Positions 50,487 through 58,353 of a stretch of DNA of 64,000 nucleotides are shown piece after piece. The DNA lies in contig JAZUMK010000027.1 in assembly GCA_045603585.1 (NCBI GenBank), positions 62,001 through 126,000 on the forward strand, read 5' to 3'. The translations under genes were made by a program, and so were the position numbers. Within the stretch, counting starts at the first letter, position 1. Each line of letters starts with the position of its first letter. Under the pieces are notes generated by a model. That model saw only the letters and a list, made by a program, of their open reading frames with translations, had not been told where the DNA came from and searched no databases. The DNA comes from SFEL01 sp045603585. GTDB taxonomy: Bacteria; Bacillota; Clostridia; Christensenellales; CAG-138.

Positions 50487-52901
50487 TTATATTTTTTTGA
50501 ATACCAGCTTATCTCCTTCCACACAGGCCTGCACGCTGTCTCCCAGACGTATCCGCCCTGCCAGAAGCTCCTCACTTAAGCTGTCCTCAACCTGATGCTG
50601 TATCGCCCTGCGCAGCGGCCTTGCGCCGTAAACAGGGTCAAATCCATCAGCAGCCAGCCTTTCCTCCGCCTCATCGGTCACGCTAAGCTTTATTCCCCGC
50701 TCTGCCAGCCGCTCCGCAACCCCTTTAAGCATAAGGCGAACTATTTCGCGGGTCTGCTCCCGCTCCAGCTGATGGAATATTATTATCTCATCCACCCTGT
50801 TTATAAATTCAGGGGAGAATGTCTTTTTAAGCTCTGCCATCATGCCTTCACGCATGCGCTCATAGGTAAGGGCGGGATTTTCTGTCCCAAAGCCCACTGC
50901 CTTGTGCTTGCCCACGTTTGCCGCGCCCACGTTGGAAGTCATTATGATGATGGTATTGCGAAAATCCACTGCCCTGCCCTTTGAATCGGCAAGGCGGCCA
51001 TCCTCCAGCACCTGCAGCAGCACATTGAAAACATCGGGATGGGCTTTTTCTATTTCGTCCAGCAATACGACCGTATAGGGCTTTCTTCTTACCCGCTCTG
51101 TCAGCTGTCCGCCGTCATCGTAGCCCACATAGCCCGGAGGAGAACCCATCAGCTTGCTGACACTGTGAGGTTCCATATACTCCGACATATCCAGCCGTAC
51201 CATGGCATCCTCTCGGTCAAACATGACCTCGGCAAGGGCCTTGGAAAGCTCTGTTTTGCCCACGCCTGTGGGGCCGAGGAACAAATAGGAGCCTATGGGT
51301 CTTCTCGGATCCTTTAATCCGGCTCTTGCCCTGCGTATAGCCCGGGCAACGGCGGAAGCCGCCTCATCCTGCCCTACAACGCGATTATGCAGGGTCTGCT
51401 CAAGGGAAAGCAGCTTTTCGCTTTCATCCTCTGTAAGCCGCTTTACAGGTATGCCTGTCCATGCGTTTACAACTTCGGCTATATCATGCTCTGTAACCAC
51501 GCATTGCGTGCCGTCACGGCTGCGCTCCCAATCCGCCTTGCGGGCAGACATTTCATCCCTGAGGGAGCGTTCCTCGTCCCTGATGGATGCGGCTCGCTCA
51601 AAGTTTTGATTGTTTACAGCCTCCTCCTTTTCCTTGAGAAGGGCGGTAAGCTTATCCTCCAGCGCCCGCATATCAGGCGGAGAAACATACGCCGCCAGAC
51701 GCACGCGGCTCGCCGCTTCATCCATAAGGTCTATGGCTTTATCCGGCAGAAATCTGTCTGAAATATACCTGTCTGAAAGGTCTACTGCCGCCTTTATGGC
51801 CTCGTCGGTAATGGCTGCCTTGTGATGGGCTTCATAGCGGTCTCTGAGGCCGCAAAGTATCTCAACCGCCTCATCACGGCTGGGCTCGCCCACGGATACC
51901 GGCTGAAAACGCCTTTCCAAAGCGCCGTCTTTTTCTATGTATTTACGGTATTCATCAGGCGTTGTTGCGCCTATTACCTGTATCTGTCCCCTTGCAAGGG
52001 CGGGCTTCATTATGTTTGAAGCATCTATGCTGCCCTCGGATGCGCCTGCGCCCACTATGGTATGCAGCTCATCTATGAAGAGAATGGTGTTTTGATTCTC
52101 TATAAGCTCGTCTATTGCGGATTTTATACGCTCCTCAAATTCGCCTCTGTATTTTGTTCCTGCAAGCATGCCGCCCAGCTCAAGGGCAACAACACGCTTA
52201 TTTTTAAGAAGCTCAGGTATATTTCCCCCGGCTATGCGCTGGGCCAGGCCTTCGATAATTGCGCTTTTGCCCACACCGGGATCACCTATGAGCACAGGAT
52301 TATTTTTGGTGCGGCGGGAAAGTATCTGCACCACTCGCTGAATCTCCTGCTCGCGGCCAATAACAGGATCAAGCTCGCCGCTTCTTGCAAGGCGGGTAAT
52401 ATCCTTGCCGTACTGATCCAGCACAGGAGTATTGGAGGGCTGTTCCTTTGTGCCTTTTTCTGCCTTGCGTGTGGTTCCTGCCAGCATTTGATTGAGCAGA
52501 GTAAAATCCACACCCAGATCCGCAAGTATGCTCACCGCAACGCAATCGCGCTCACGAAGAATGGCCAGCAGGATGTGTTCGGTGCCTATATAGCTGTTTT
52601 TCAGAGACTTTGCCTCATAAAGGCTCAGCTCAAGTATTTTCTTTGTGCGGGGAGTATAGCCGAAGGTATCGGTAAAGTGATAGTCGCCGTTGCCAACCAG
52701 CTCTTCTGCCCGGCGGGTCACTTCCTCTGCGGAAATGCCAAACTGGGCAAGGGCGCGGGAAGCAGCCCCATCCTCCTCCCGGATAAGGCCAAGCAGCAGA
52801 TGCTCACTGCCAACGTAATTATGCCCCATGGCTTTTGCGCTTTCCTGGGCAAGGGCAAGGGCCCTTCGGGCTCCTTCGGTAAACCTTTCGATGAAGTCCA
52901 T
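50487..52901 (-). CDS. clpC: ATP-dependent Clp protease ATPase subunit ClpC
   Basis: 804 aa AAA+ unfoldase that feeds ClpP. Two N-terminal Clp repeats (residues 1-75 and 78-145), D1 with Walker A GDPGVGKS (206-213), a UVR/coiled segment (about 418-453: KEEAVNNQNFERAASIRDEE, in parts NFERAASIRDEE), D2 with GPTGVGKT and SPPGYVGYDDGG. ATG 52901 follows GGAGG by 7 nt; TTG 52904 is rejected. The usual ctsR-mcsA-mcsB genes are not upstream; instead two copies of a repeated non-coding unit lie there. Confidence 0.96.
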   Translation of the reverse strand: MDFIERFTEGARRALALAQESAKAMGHNYVGSEHLLLGLIREEDGAASRALAQFGISAEEVTRRAEELVGNGDYHFTDTFGYTPRTKKILELSLYEAKSLKNSYIGTEHILLAILRERDCVAVSILADLGVDFTLLNQMLAGTTRKAEKGTKEQPSNTPVLDQYGKDITRLARSGELDPVIGREQEIQRVVQILSRRTKNNPVLIGDPGVGKSAIIEGLAQRIAGGNIPELLKNKRVVALELGGMLAGTKYRGEFEERIKSAIDELIENQNTILFIDELHTIVGAGASEGSIDASNIMKPALARGQIQVIGATTPDEYRKYIEKDGALERRFQPVSVGEPSRDEAVEILCGLRDRYEAHHKAAITDEAIKAAVDLSDRYISDRFLPDKAIDLMDEAASRVRLAAYVSPPDMRALEDKLTALLKEKEEAVNNQNFERAASIRDEERSLRDEMSARKADWERSRDGTQCVVTEHDIAEVVNAWTGIPVKRLTEDESEKLLSLEQTLHNRVVGQDEAASAVARAIRRARAGLKDPRRPIGSYLFLGPTGVGKTELSKALAEVMFDREDAMVRLDMSEYMEPHSVSKLMGSPPGYVGYDDGGQLTERVRRKPYTVVLLDEIEKAHPDVFNVLLQVLEDGRLADSKGRAVDFRNTIIIMTSNVGAANVGKHKAVGFGTENPALTYERMREGMMAELKKTFSPEFINRVDEIIIFHQLEREQTREIVRLMLKGVAERLAERGIKLSVTDEAEERLAADGFDPVYGARPLRRAIQHQVEDSLSEELLAGRIRLGDSVQACVEGDKLVFKKI

Positions 52902-52930
52902 CAAACGACCTCCATATATTGCTTACTTAT

Positions 52931-52959
52931 ATTTTAATGCATTGCACAATTATACGCAA
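52931..52959 (-). promoter_or_regulatory. Promoter of clpC
   Basis: TTGCGT-17-TAAAAT; the -35 touches the end of the first sRNA-like repeat. No CIRCE or CtsR heptad repeat is seen. Confidence 0.72.
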
Positions 52960-53135
52960 CGAAAAACGGCTCCCATTCTCATGGGAGCCGCGAAACTCAT
53001 GTTGCCTTGAAAGGGAACTTGTTTCTCACTTGCAAGTATATTATAACCCGCCCTGAGGGTTATTTCATCACAAAAGTATTACAAACCAATCAAACTTTGA
53101 TTAAGTTTTAATTGAATACCTGCATATTTTATAAA
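52958..53135 (-). repeat. Tandem repeat unit, copy 1 (178 bp)
   Basis: About 98% identical to 53195-53373: three substitutions and one single-base indel, separated by 59 bp of unrelated sequence. Contains a terminator, a -10 box and a palindrome AATCAAA-C-TTTGATT (53088-53102), all conserved. No protein frame is conserved. Confidence 0.95.
52962..53033 (-). ncRNA. Candidate small RNA, copy 1
   Basis: Predicted minus-strand RNA of about 72 nt. TATAAT (53040-53045) sets the start near 53033; an intrinsic terminator CGGCTCCCAT / ATGGGAGCCG plus T5 ends it near 52962. An inverted repeat ATAACCC-N7-GGGTTAT overlaps the promoter (53043-53063). No good -35, no convincing small ORF. Unlike any family I recognise. 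Confidence 0.6.
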
Positions 53136-53194
53136 CAACCTGCCTGCTTATGCATTTTATAAGCTCCGCATTTTTTCTGACATGGATTCTTTAT

Positions 53195-53373
53195 AACGAA
53201 AAACGGCTCCCATTCTCATGGGAGCCGCGAAACTCATGTTGCCTTTGAAAGGGAACTTGTTTCTCACTTGCAAGTATATTATAACCTGCCCTGAGGGTTA
53301 TTTCATCACAAAAGTATTACAAACCAATCAAGCTTTGATTAAGTTTTAATTGAATGCCTGCATATTTTATAAA
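53195..53373 (-). repeat. Tandem repeat unit, copy 2 (179 bp)
   Basis: Second copy of the unit; begins 11 bp after the stop of the gene at 53385. Differences from copy 1: one extra T, and C-T, A-G and A-G changes; the terminator and -10 are unchanged. Confidence 0.95.
53200..53271 (-). ncRNA. Candidate small RNA, copy 2
   Basis: Same layout as copy 1: TATAAT at 53278-53283, start near 53271, perfect 10-bp terminator stem with TGAGA-type loop and T5 ending near 53200. The transcript would differ from copy 1 by one inserted base only. The promoter-overlapping inverted repeat is shortened by one pair here. Confidence 0.6.
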
Positions 53374-53384
53374 TTTCGGCTTAA

Positions 53385-54032
53385 TTATTCATTTATGGCC
53401 ACCGTAGTATAAACTTTGCCGTCAATTTGGCTTACAGTATGCTCAAAGTCCTCTGCCTTCATATCCCTGTCCTTGCCGTCCTGCACAGTTTGGCTTATCA
53501 GGGACAGCATGGAGGTTATGTCTCCGTAGGTGACCTCCCCGGTTATATCCAGGCCGCTTACAAGGGCAATAAATCCATCCCTCATCCAGATGCTTTCCAG
53601 CTCATATGCAGCAATGCGCTGCTCGTAAAGGGAAATCTCCACCGGCGAGGGATCATTTGGCAAGTCATCCGGCCTTGGTGCGGCAGGGACACTTAAAGTG
53701 AAGGCACATATGCCGCCGTTTCTCAATGACAGTATCAATTCCGCATCCGCGAGGCCGTCCCGCTTCAGGCTGTAAGCCTTTGCCATGGAGCCTACATTGT
53801 TGTCCTCTGTTACTTCTGCGGCAAAGCCATATTCCTCTGCTCTGTCAAAGAATACCTCAGCGGAAGGATATGCCCTCTGCTTATCCTCAACCGGCGCAGG
53901 GGTTGCAGAGGTATCAGATGTAGCGATGATCTCATCGCTGCCTCCTGTTCCCAACAGATATAATCCTATGCAGCACAGTACCATAACAACGGTAAATACA
54001 GTGCCCGCTTTGCCCTTGCCGTCCTTTGCCAT
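53385..54032 (-). CDS. Membrane-anchored protein of unknown function
   Basis: 215 aa. Basic cytosolic start (MAKDGKGK), one membrane helix (about 10-30), then a Thr/Pro-rich linker and an outside domain of about 160 residues rich in beta and acidic residues (SLKRDGLADAELILSL, EVTYGDITSMLSLI). No known motif. The ATG directly follows the rluD stop (TAAATG), with GGAG upstream, so it is the last gene of the polA-coaE-slt-SBP-lspA-rluD run. Confidence 0.78.
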   Translation of the reverse strand: MAKDGKGKAGTVFTVVMVLCCIGLYLLGTGGSDEIIATSDTSATPAPVEDKQRAYPSAEVFFDRAEEYGFAAEVTEDNNVGSMAKAYSLKRDGLADAELILSLRNGGICAFTLSVPAAPRPDDLPNDPSPVEISLYEQRIAAYELESIWMRDGFIALVSGLDITGEVTYGDITSMLSLISQTVQDGKDRDMKAEDFEHTVSQIDGKVYTTVAINE

Positions 54033-55028
54033 TTATTGCTCTCCGAATGCGTTTTTCAATGCGGTTTCTATATCCTCCGGCTCATTTCGCCCTGCCTTTT
54101 TAAGTGCGGAGGCAAAATACTCCGGTACCTTTGCCTTGAATGTCATCCTGTTCCCTGTTGAGGGATGGGTAAGCTCCAGCCTGCAGGCATGCAGTGCCTG
54201 TCCGTCAAGGCCAAGGCGTGGCTTTGCGGAGCCGTATACCACGTCTCCTGCCACAGGATGCTTTATGTGAGCCATATGCACCCTTATCTGATGGGTGCGG
54301 CCTGTTTCAAGGCGTGCCTCAATAAGGGTATATACGCCGTATCGCTCCAGCACACGCCAATGGGTGACCGCTTCTCTGCCGTCCTTAACCACGGCCATGC
54401 GCTTTCTGTCCACAGGATGCCGTCCTATGGGCACGTCCACTGTGCCGGAGTCTTCTTTTATATTGCCGTCCACTATTGCAATATAGGTGCGCCGGGCGGA
54501 ATGCTCCTTCAGCTGCGCCGCAAGAGATGTATGGGCATTATCGTTTTTTGCCACCACAATAAGGCCTGAGGTCAGCTTGTCTATGCGATGAACGATGCCG
54601 GGACGCAACTCCCCGCCTATGCCGGAAAGACCGCTGAGATGATACATCAGGGCATTTACCAGCGTGCCGTTGGGATTACCCGGCGCAGGATGCACCACCA
54701 TTCCCTTGGGCTTGTCTATAACTGCGATGTCGGCATCTTCGTATACTATGTCTATGGGGATATTCTCTGGAACTATATCCACCTCCACCGCAGGACGAAG
54801 CAATACGGTTATTCTATCATTGATTTTAAGCTTTTGGTTTGCCTTTGCAGCGGCGCCGTTCAGCTGTATATCACCCTCGCTTATCATGCGCTGGGCGGCA
54901 GAGCGGGTCATATCCCCTGCCCGGGCACAGAAAACATCCAGCCTTTCCCCCGCCTGATCTGCGGCAAGGGTAATATACTCGGCCACGTCAAAACCAATAT
55001 CTTCGCTCATATCCTCAGGGCCTATCAT
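54033..55028 (-). CDS. rluD: RluD-like ribosomal pseudouridine synthase
   Basis: 331 aa. S4 domain (about 28-85: ERLDVFCARAGD) followed by the catalytic domain with Asp150 in HRIDKLTSGL, HSARRTYIAIV and LETGRTHQIRVHM. Makes pseudouridine in large-subunit rRNA, by family. Its ATG overlaps the lspA stop (ATGA), the classic lspA-rluD pairing of Firmicutes. A second ATG six codons on is possible. Confidence 0.95.
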   Translation of the reverse strand: MIGPEDMSEDIGFDVAEYITLAADQAGERLDVFCARAGDMTRSAAQRMISEGDIQLNGAAAKANQKLKINDRITVLLRPAVEVDIVPENIPIDIVYEDADIAVIDKPKGMVVHPAPGNPNGTLVNALMYHLSGLSGIGGELRPGIVHRIDKLTSGLIVVAKNDNAHTSLAAQLKEHSARRTYIAIVDGNIKEDSGTVDVPIGRHPVDRKRMAVVKDGREAVTHWRVLERYGVYTLIEARLETGRTHQIRVHMAHIKHPVAGDVVYGSAKPRLGLDGQALHACRLELTHPSTGNRMTFKAKVPEYFASALKKAGRNEPEDIETALKNAFGEQ

Positions 55029-55522
55029 TTCTGTTCCTCTCCCGCCTCAGGCTTTTTGTCATCGGCAAGGTACGCTTTGCCCTTGAAGAACATGATATCC
55101 AATATCAGCAGCCCGCAGCCCACGCATACCGCCATATCCGCCACATTGAATACAGGGAAGTTTATGGCTGCAACATAGATCATATCCCTTACAAAGCCCA
55201 GAGCGAGCCTGTCGATAAGGTTGCCTATTGCTCCCGAAAGCAGCAGGCATATGGAAAATTTCATAAGGAAGTGCATGGTTTTTCTCTCTTTGAAAAGGAA
55301 CCATACCATGCCGATTATGGCGACAGCGGTAACTATGAGGAAAAACCACTTGCCACCCTGCATCATGCCGAAAGCTGCGCCCCGGTTTTCCACATAGGTA
55401 AAATGCAGCACGCCCTCCCATACCTTTATATCGCCATTGAGCGCCAGGTCTGTGGCGGCCTTAACTTTTGTTATCTGATCTATGACCAGCACTATGATTG
55501 CGGTCAGTGCGGAAACTATCAT
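55025..55522 (-). CDS. lspA: Lipoprotein signal peptidase LspA
   Basis: 165 aa with four membrane helices. Catalytic Asp pair in GNLIDRLALG and FNVADMAV; NRGAAFG near residue 50. Cleaves prolipoproteins before the lipidated Cys; several such lipoproteins are encoded in this window. The start is ATG 55522, 9 nt after GGGG; an ATG at 55561 lies inside the upstream gene. Overlaps rluD by 4 bp. Confidence 0.95.
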   Translation of the reverse strand: MIVSALTAIIVLVIDQITKVKAATDLALNGDIKVWEGVLHFTYVENRGAAFGMMQGGKWFFLIVTAVAIIGMVWFLFKERKTMHFLMKFSICLLLSGAIGNLIDRLALGFVRDMIYVAAINFPVFNVADMAVCVGCGLLILDIMFFKGKAYLADDKKPEAGEEQK

Positions 55523-55535
55523 GTTTTTCTTCCCC

Positions 55536-57194
55536 TTAATGTCCGGTAGTGTTGAATTCATTTCCGGTAAACATATACCATTTATCCACGCTTCTCATTA
55601 TATCCGGCTCTCGAACATCCGTCATGCCCTTTATATCGGCTGAATAAACTATGCTGTTCAGCCTGAAATAAAGCGGAATAAACGGAAGCTTTTCTGCAAA
55701 AGCCATCTGGAAGGCAGATGCTGCATCCCTGTACATGGCCTCGTCACCGGCGCTCATCATGGCGCGGGCCAGGTTATCCAGCTCGTTGTCGTAATAATTG
55801 CCGTAATTTGCAGTGCCGCCGCTTGCCATCACCTGGGTAAGGTTGGAATCTCTGCCCAGATTCAGACCGATAAGGGCTATATCATATTCGCCATTCTTCA
55901 GCATGTCCATATACTCGCCGCCGGTCTGGCCTACGGAATATGCAGCCGTAACAACCTCAACGGTTATGCCAAGCTCTCCAAGCTGCTCTGCAATGGCCTG
56001 AGCGGCATTCTTGCGTGCGCTGTCGGTGGAGTCATTTACCAGCAGCATAAGGCTCAGCTCCGTCAAAGCCATGCCGCCCTTTTCCAGCCTGCCGTCATTA
56101 TCCACATCGCTCCATCCCGCCTCGGCAAGAAGCGCAAGCGCCTTTGAAGTATTGTAGTCGTACATTTTGGATTTGGATTCGTATATCCAGGAATCCGGCG
56201 CCACAGGCACATCGCAGGCCTGGGCTCTGTTCATGTATATGTTTGAAATTATCTTGCTGCGATCCAGACCATATGCTATGGCCTGACGCACTCTGATGTC
56301 ATTTAAGGCGCTTGAATTGCTGTTCACCAGCATTATTTCCATGGACTGGGTCATAACATCCTGAACAACGGTTATGCCCTCCTGACGGAATTTGCCTGCC
56401 GTTGTGGAGGATGTTGGCACCATATCCAGCTGTCCTGCGCTGTAAGATGCAAGGGCAACGTCATTGCTGTCTCGCTCTATGAAATGGAATCCGTCTATAT
56501 ATGGGCGCTGCTTCCACCATGCATCGTTGGCAGTAAGGGCGATACCTCCATCACGGTATCCCTCATACATATAAGGGCCCGTACCCACCGGCCTTGCAGT
56601 GGCCTCGCCTGCCATCATCACTGGAAACGTCAGGGCATAAAGAGAGGCATATCCTCCGTTTTTTGTAACCACCTTTATGTTCTGGTTATCTATAGCCTCA
56701 ATTGTCTCTATGGAATTTGTACAGTAAGAGTAGTAAGAATCATCGCCAAGGCTCTGCAGCCTTTCAAACGTAAGCACTATATCCCTTGCAGTAAGGCTTA
56801 CGTCATGTCCGTGCCAGGTCACCCATTCTCTGAGCTTTATTGACCATGTTTTGCCGCCGTCTTCGGTAAGCCAGCTTTCCGCAAGTTCAGGTGCGATCTT
56901 GCCGTCTGCGCTGATGCTGACAAGACTTTCGAATATCATGGAGAAAAAGCTCATCATCTCTTCGGTATTTACTTTAAGCGGGTCTGTAAAGTCTGCATTT
57001 GTAGGGATGTACATCCGCACCTGACCGCCTGTAATTGGCTGTGGCTCCGGCGTGGATACGGGAACAGCTATTTCTTCCTCGTTCTTATCTGCTTTTACGC
57101 TTCCGGCGCAGCCGGAAAAAGCTGTAAGGGCCGCAATCAGCAGCACGATCAGCCTAAGAAAGCTCTTTTTCGTATAAATTGAGGTATTTTTCAT
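55536..57194 (-). CDS. ABC transporter substrate-binding protein, family 5 (peptide/nickel type)
   Basis: About 552 aa lipoprotein; signal peptide with lipobox to Cys29 (AFSGC). SBP family 5 features: PLKVNTEEMMSFFSMIFESL, APELAESWLTEDGGKTWSIKLRE (in parts: ELAESWLTEDGGKTW), GTGPYMYEGY, DIRVRQAIAYGLDRSKI and a C-terminal FIPLYFR. Normally paired with two permeases and two ATPases, but none is here, so it may serve a transporter encoded elsewhere. The start ATG 57194 lies inside the slt gene (41-bp overlap). Confidence 0.88.
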   Translation of the reverse strand: MKNTSIYTKKSFLRLIVLLIAALTAFSGCAGSVKADKNEEEIAVPVSTPEPQPITGGQVRMYIPTNADFTDPLKVNTEEMMSFFSMIFESLVSISADGKIAPELAESWLTEDGGKTWSIKLREWVTWHGHDVSLTARDIVLTFERLQSLGDDSYYSYCTNSIETIEAIDNQNIKVVTKNGGYASLYALTFPVMMAGEATARPVGTGPYMYEGYRDGGIALTANDAWWKQRPYIDGFHFIERDSNDVALASYSAGQLDMVPTSSTTAGKFRQEGITVVQDVMTQSMEIMLVNSNSSALNDIRVRQAIAYGLDRSKIISNIYMNRAQACDVPVAPDSWIYESKSKMYDYNTSKALALLAEAGWSDVDNDGRLEKGGMALTELSLMLLVNDSTDSARKNAAQAIAEQLGELGITVEVVTAAYSVGQTGGEYMDMLKNGEYDIALIGLNLGRDSNLTQVMASGGTANYGNYYDNELDNLARAMMSAGDEAMYRDAASAFQMAFAEKLPFIPLYFRLNSIVYSADIKGMTDVREPDIMRSVDKWYMFTGNEFNTTGH

Positions 57195-57753
57195 ATGCCC
57201 TCTGTACCTTTTCAATATATCTGTCCGTCTCCGGGAAGGGAATGTCCGTAAGCGTACCATTCTCGGAGTATCTTTCATCATTAAGCCACTTCTGCACATT
57301 GCCGGGGCCGCCGTTGTATGCCGCCAGCACAGCAACCTTGTCTCCGCCGAATTTATCCATGAGATAGTTAAGATACCAGCAGCCAAGGCGGATATTTGTT
57401 TGGGGATCAAAAAGCTGTTCCTGAGTAAAGTTATCAATTTCAAGCTTTTCTGCTATCCATTCCCCTGTATCGGGCATTATCTGCATCAATCCCATTGCCC
57501 CTACCGGAGAGACCGCGTCTTTATTGTATGAGCTTTCGCAGTGTATCACCGCCGCGGCAAGGTAGGGATCCACATTGTATTCCGCAGACATTTCCTTGAT
57601 GATATCAGGATACAGCAGCCTGTAGCTGCGTTTTTCAGCCATCCTGTTTAAATAATATGCCGAAACGCAAAGAACAGCAAGAATAATCAGCGCCGCAATT
57701 ACCGCCCTGACTATCTTTTTGTTATTCCTGCGTTTTCTCTTCTTTTTTGCCAT
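57154..57753 (-). CDS. Membrane-anchored lytic transglycosylase (SLT domain)
   Basis: 199 aa. A very basic start (MAKKKRKRRNNKK), one membrane anchor (about 14-36), then the SLT fold with catalytic Glu73 in HCESSYN, VGAMGLMQIMPDTG and AAYNGGPG. Cuts peptidoglycan glycan strands. The start is ATG 57753 after AAAGGA, overlapping the end of coaE by 32 bp; its end overlaps the following lipoprotein gene. Similar to spore or wall remodelling transglycosylases of Firmicutes. Confidence 0.92.
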   Translation of the reverse strand: MAKKKRKRRNNKKIVRAVIAALIILAVLCVSAYYLNRMAEKRSYRLLYPDIIKEMSAEYNVDPYLAAAVIHCESSYNKDAVSPVGAMGLMQIMPDTGEWIAEKLEIDNFTQEQLFDPQTNIRLGCWYLNYLMDKFGGDKVAVLAAYNGGPGNVQKWLNDERYSENGTLTDIPFPETDRYIEKVQRAYEKYLNLYEKELS

Positions 57754-58342
57754 AATTCCTTTCGGCATACAGTTTTTCAACAAGCCTGCGAAGCTCCTGA
57801 ATACTGCCGCCGTTGTTAATTATTATATTGGCATATCTGGCCTTTTCTTCATCCGGCATCTGGGACGCGATGCGCTGCATGGCCTGTTCCCGGTCAAGAC
57901 CATCACGCAAAGCAATGCGCAGTATGCGCTGCTCCAGTGGCGCTGTTACCAGCCATATCTCTTCTGCCACGTCCTGCCAGCCGCTTTCGATAAGCAGCGG
58001 CACATCAAAAATTACAATATCTTCAGGGTGTTCCGCTTCTATGGTCTCTGCGCGGCTGAGCATCTCCGCCTTAATAATGGGATGCAGTATGGAATTGAGC
58101 CGTTCCCGCTTTTTTTCATCGGCAAACACTTCCGCTGCCAGCGCTGCCCTGTTCAGGCTGCCGTCGGGATGCAGTATGCCTTCGCCGAATTCCTCTGCAA
58201 CGGCCTTAAGCCCAGCCGTGCCCGGCTCCACGACCTCTCTTGAAATTGCATCCGCATCCAGTATCCATGCGCCCAATTGGGCAAGAGTATCTGAAACCAG
58301 AGATTTGCCTGCGGCTATGCCGCCAGTAAGCCCTATGCGCAT
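57722..58342 (-). CDS. coaE: Dephospho-CoA kinase
   Basis: 206 aa; last step of CoA synthesis. P-loop GGIAAGKS at residues 7-14, DADAISREVV, FDVPLLIESGW and the LID segment REQAMQRIASQ. C-terminus is basic and extended by the overlap with slt. AGGAG is 8 nt before the ATG; follows polA by 11 bp, the classic polA-coaE pairing. Confidence 0.96.
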   Translation of the reverse strand: MRIGLTGGIAAGKSLVSDTLAQLGAWILDADAISREVVEPGTAGLKAVAEEFGEGILHPDGSLNRAALAAEVFADEKKRERLNSILHPIIKAEMLSRAETIEAEHPEDIVIFDVPLLIESGWQDVAEEIWLVTAPLEQRILRIALRDGLDREQAMQRIASQMPDEEKARYANIIINNGGSIQELRRLVEKLYAERNYGKKEEKTQE

Positions 58343-58353
58343 ATTATATGCTC

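Noticed and set aside
53200..53240. Mini-ORF starting ATGAGTTTC inside the sRNA-like unit
   Set aside because: It would run through the terminator stem, has only a poor SD, and is not shown to be conserved beyond the duplication.
52958..53373. Repeat pair considered as CRISPR or insertion-sequence remnant
   Set aside because: Only two copies, units far longer than CRISPR repeats, no spacers or cas genes, no terminal inverted repeats or transposase frame.
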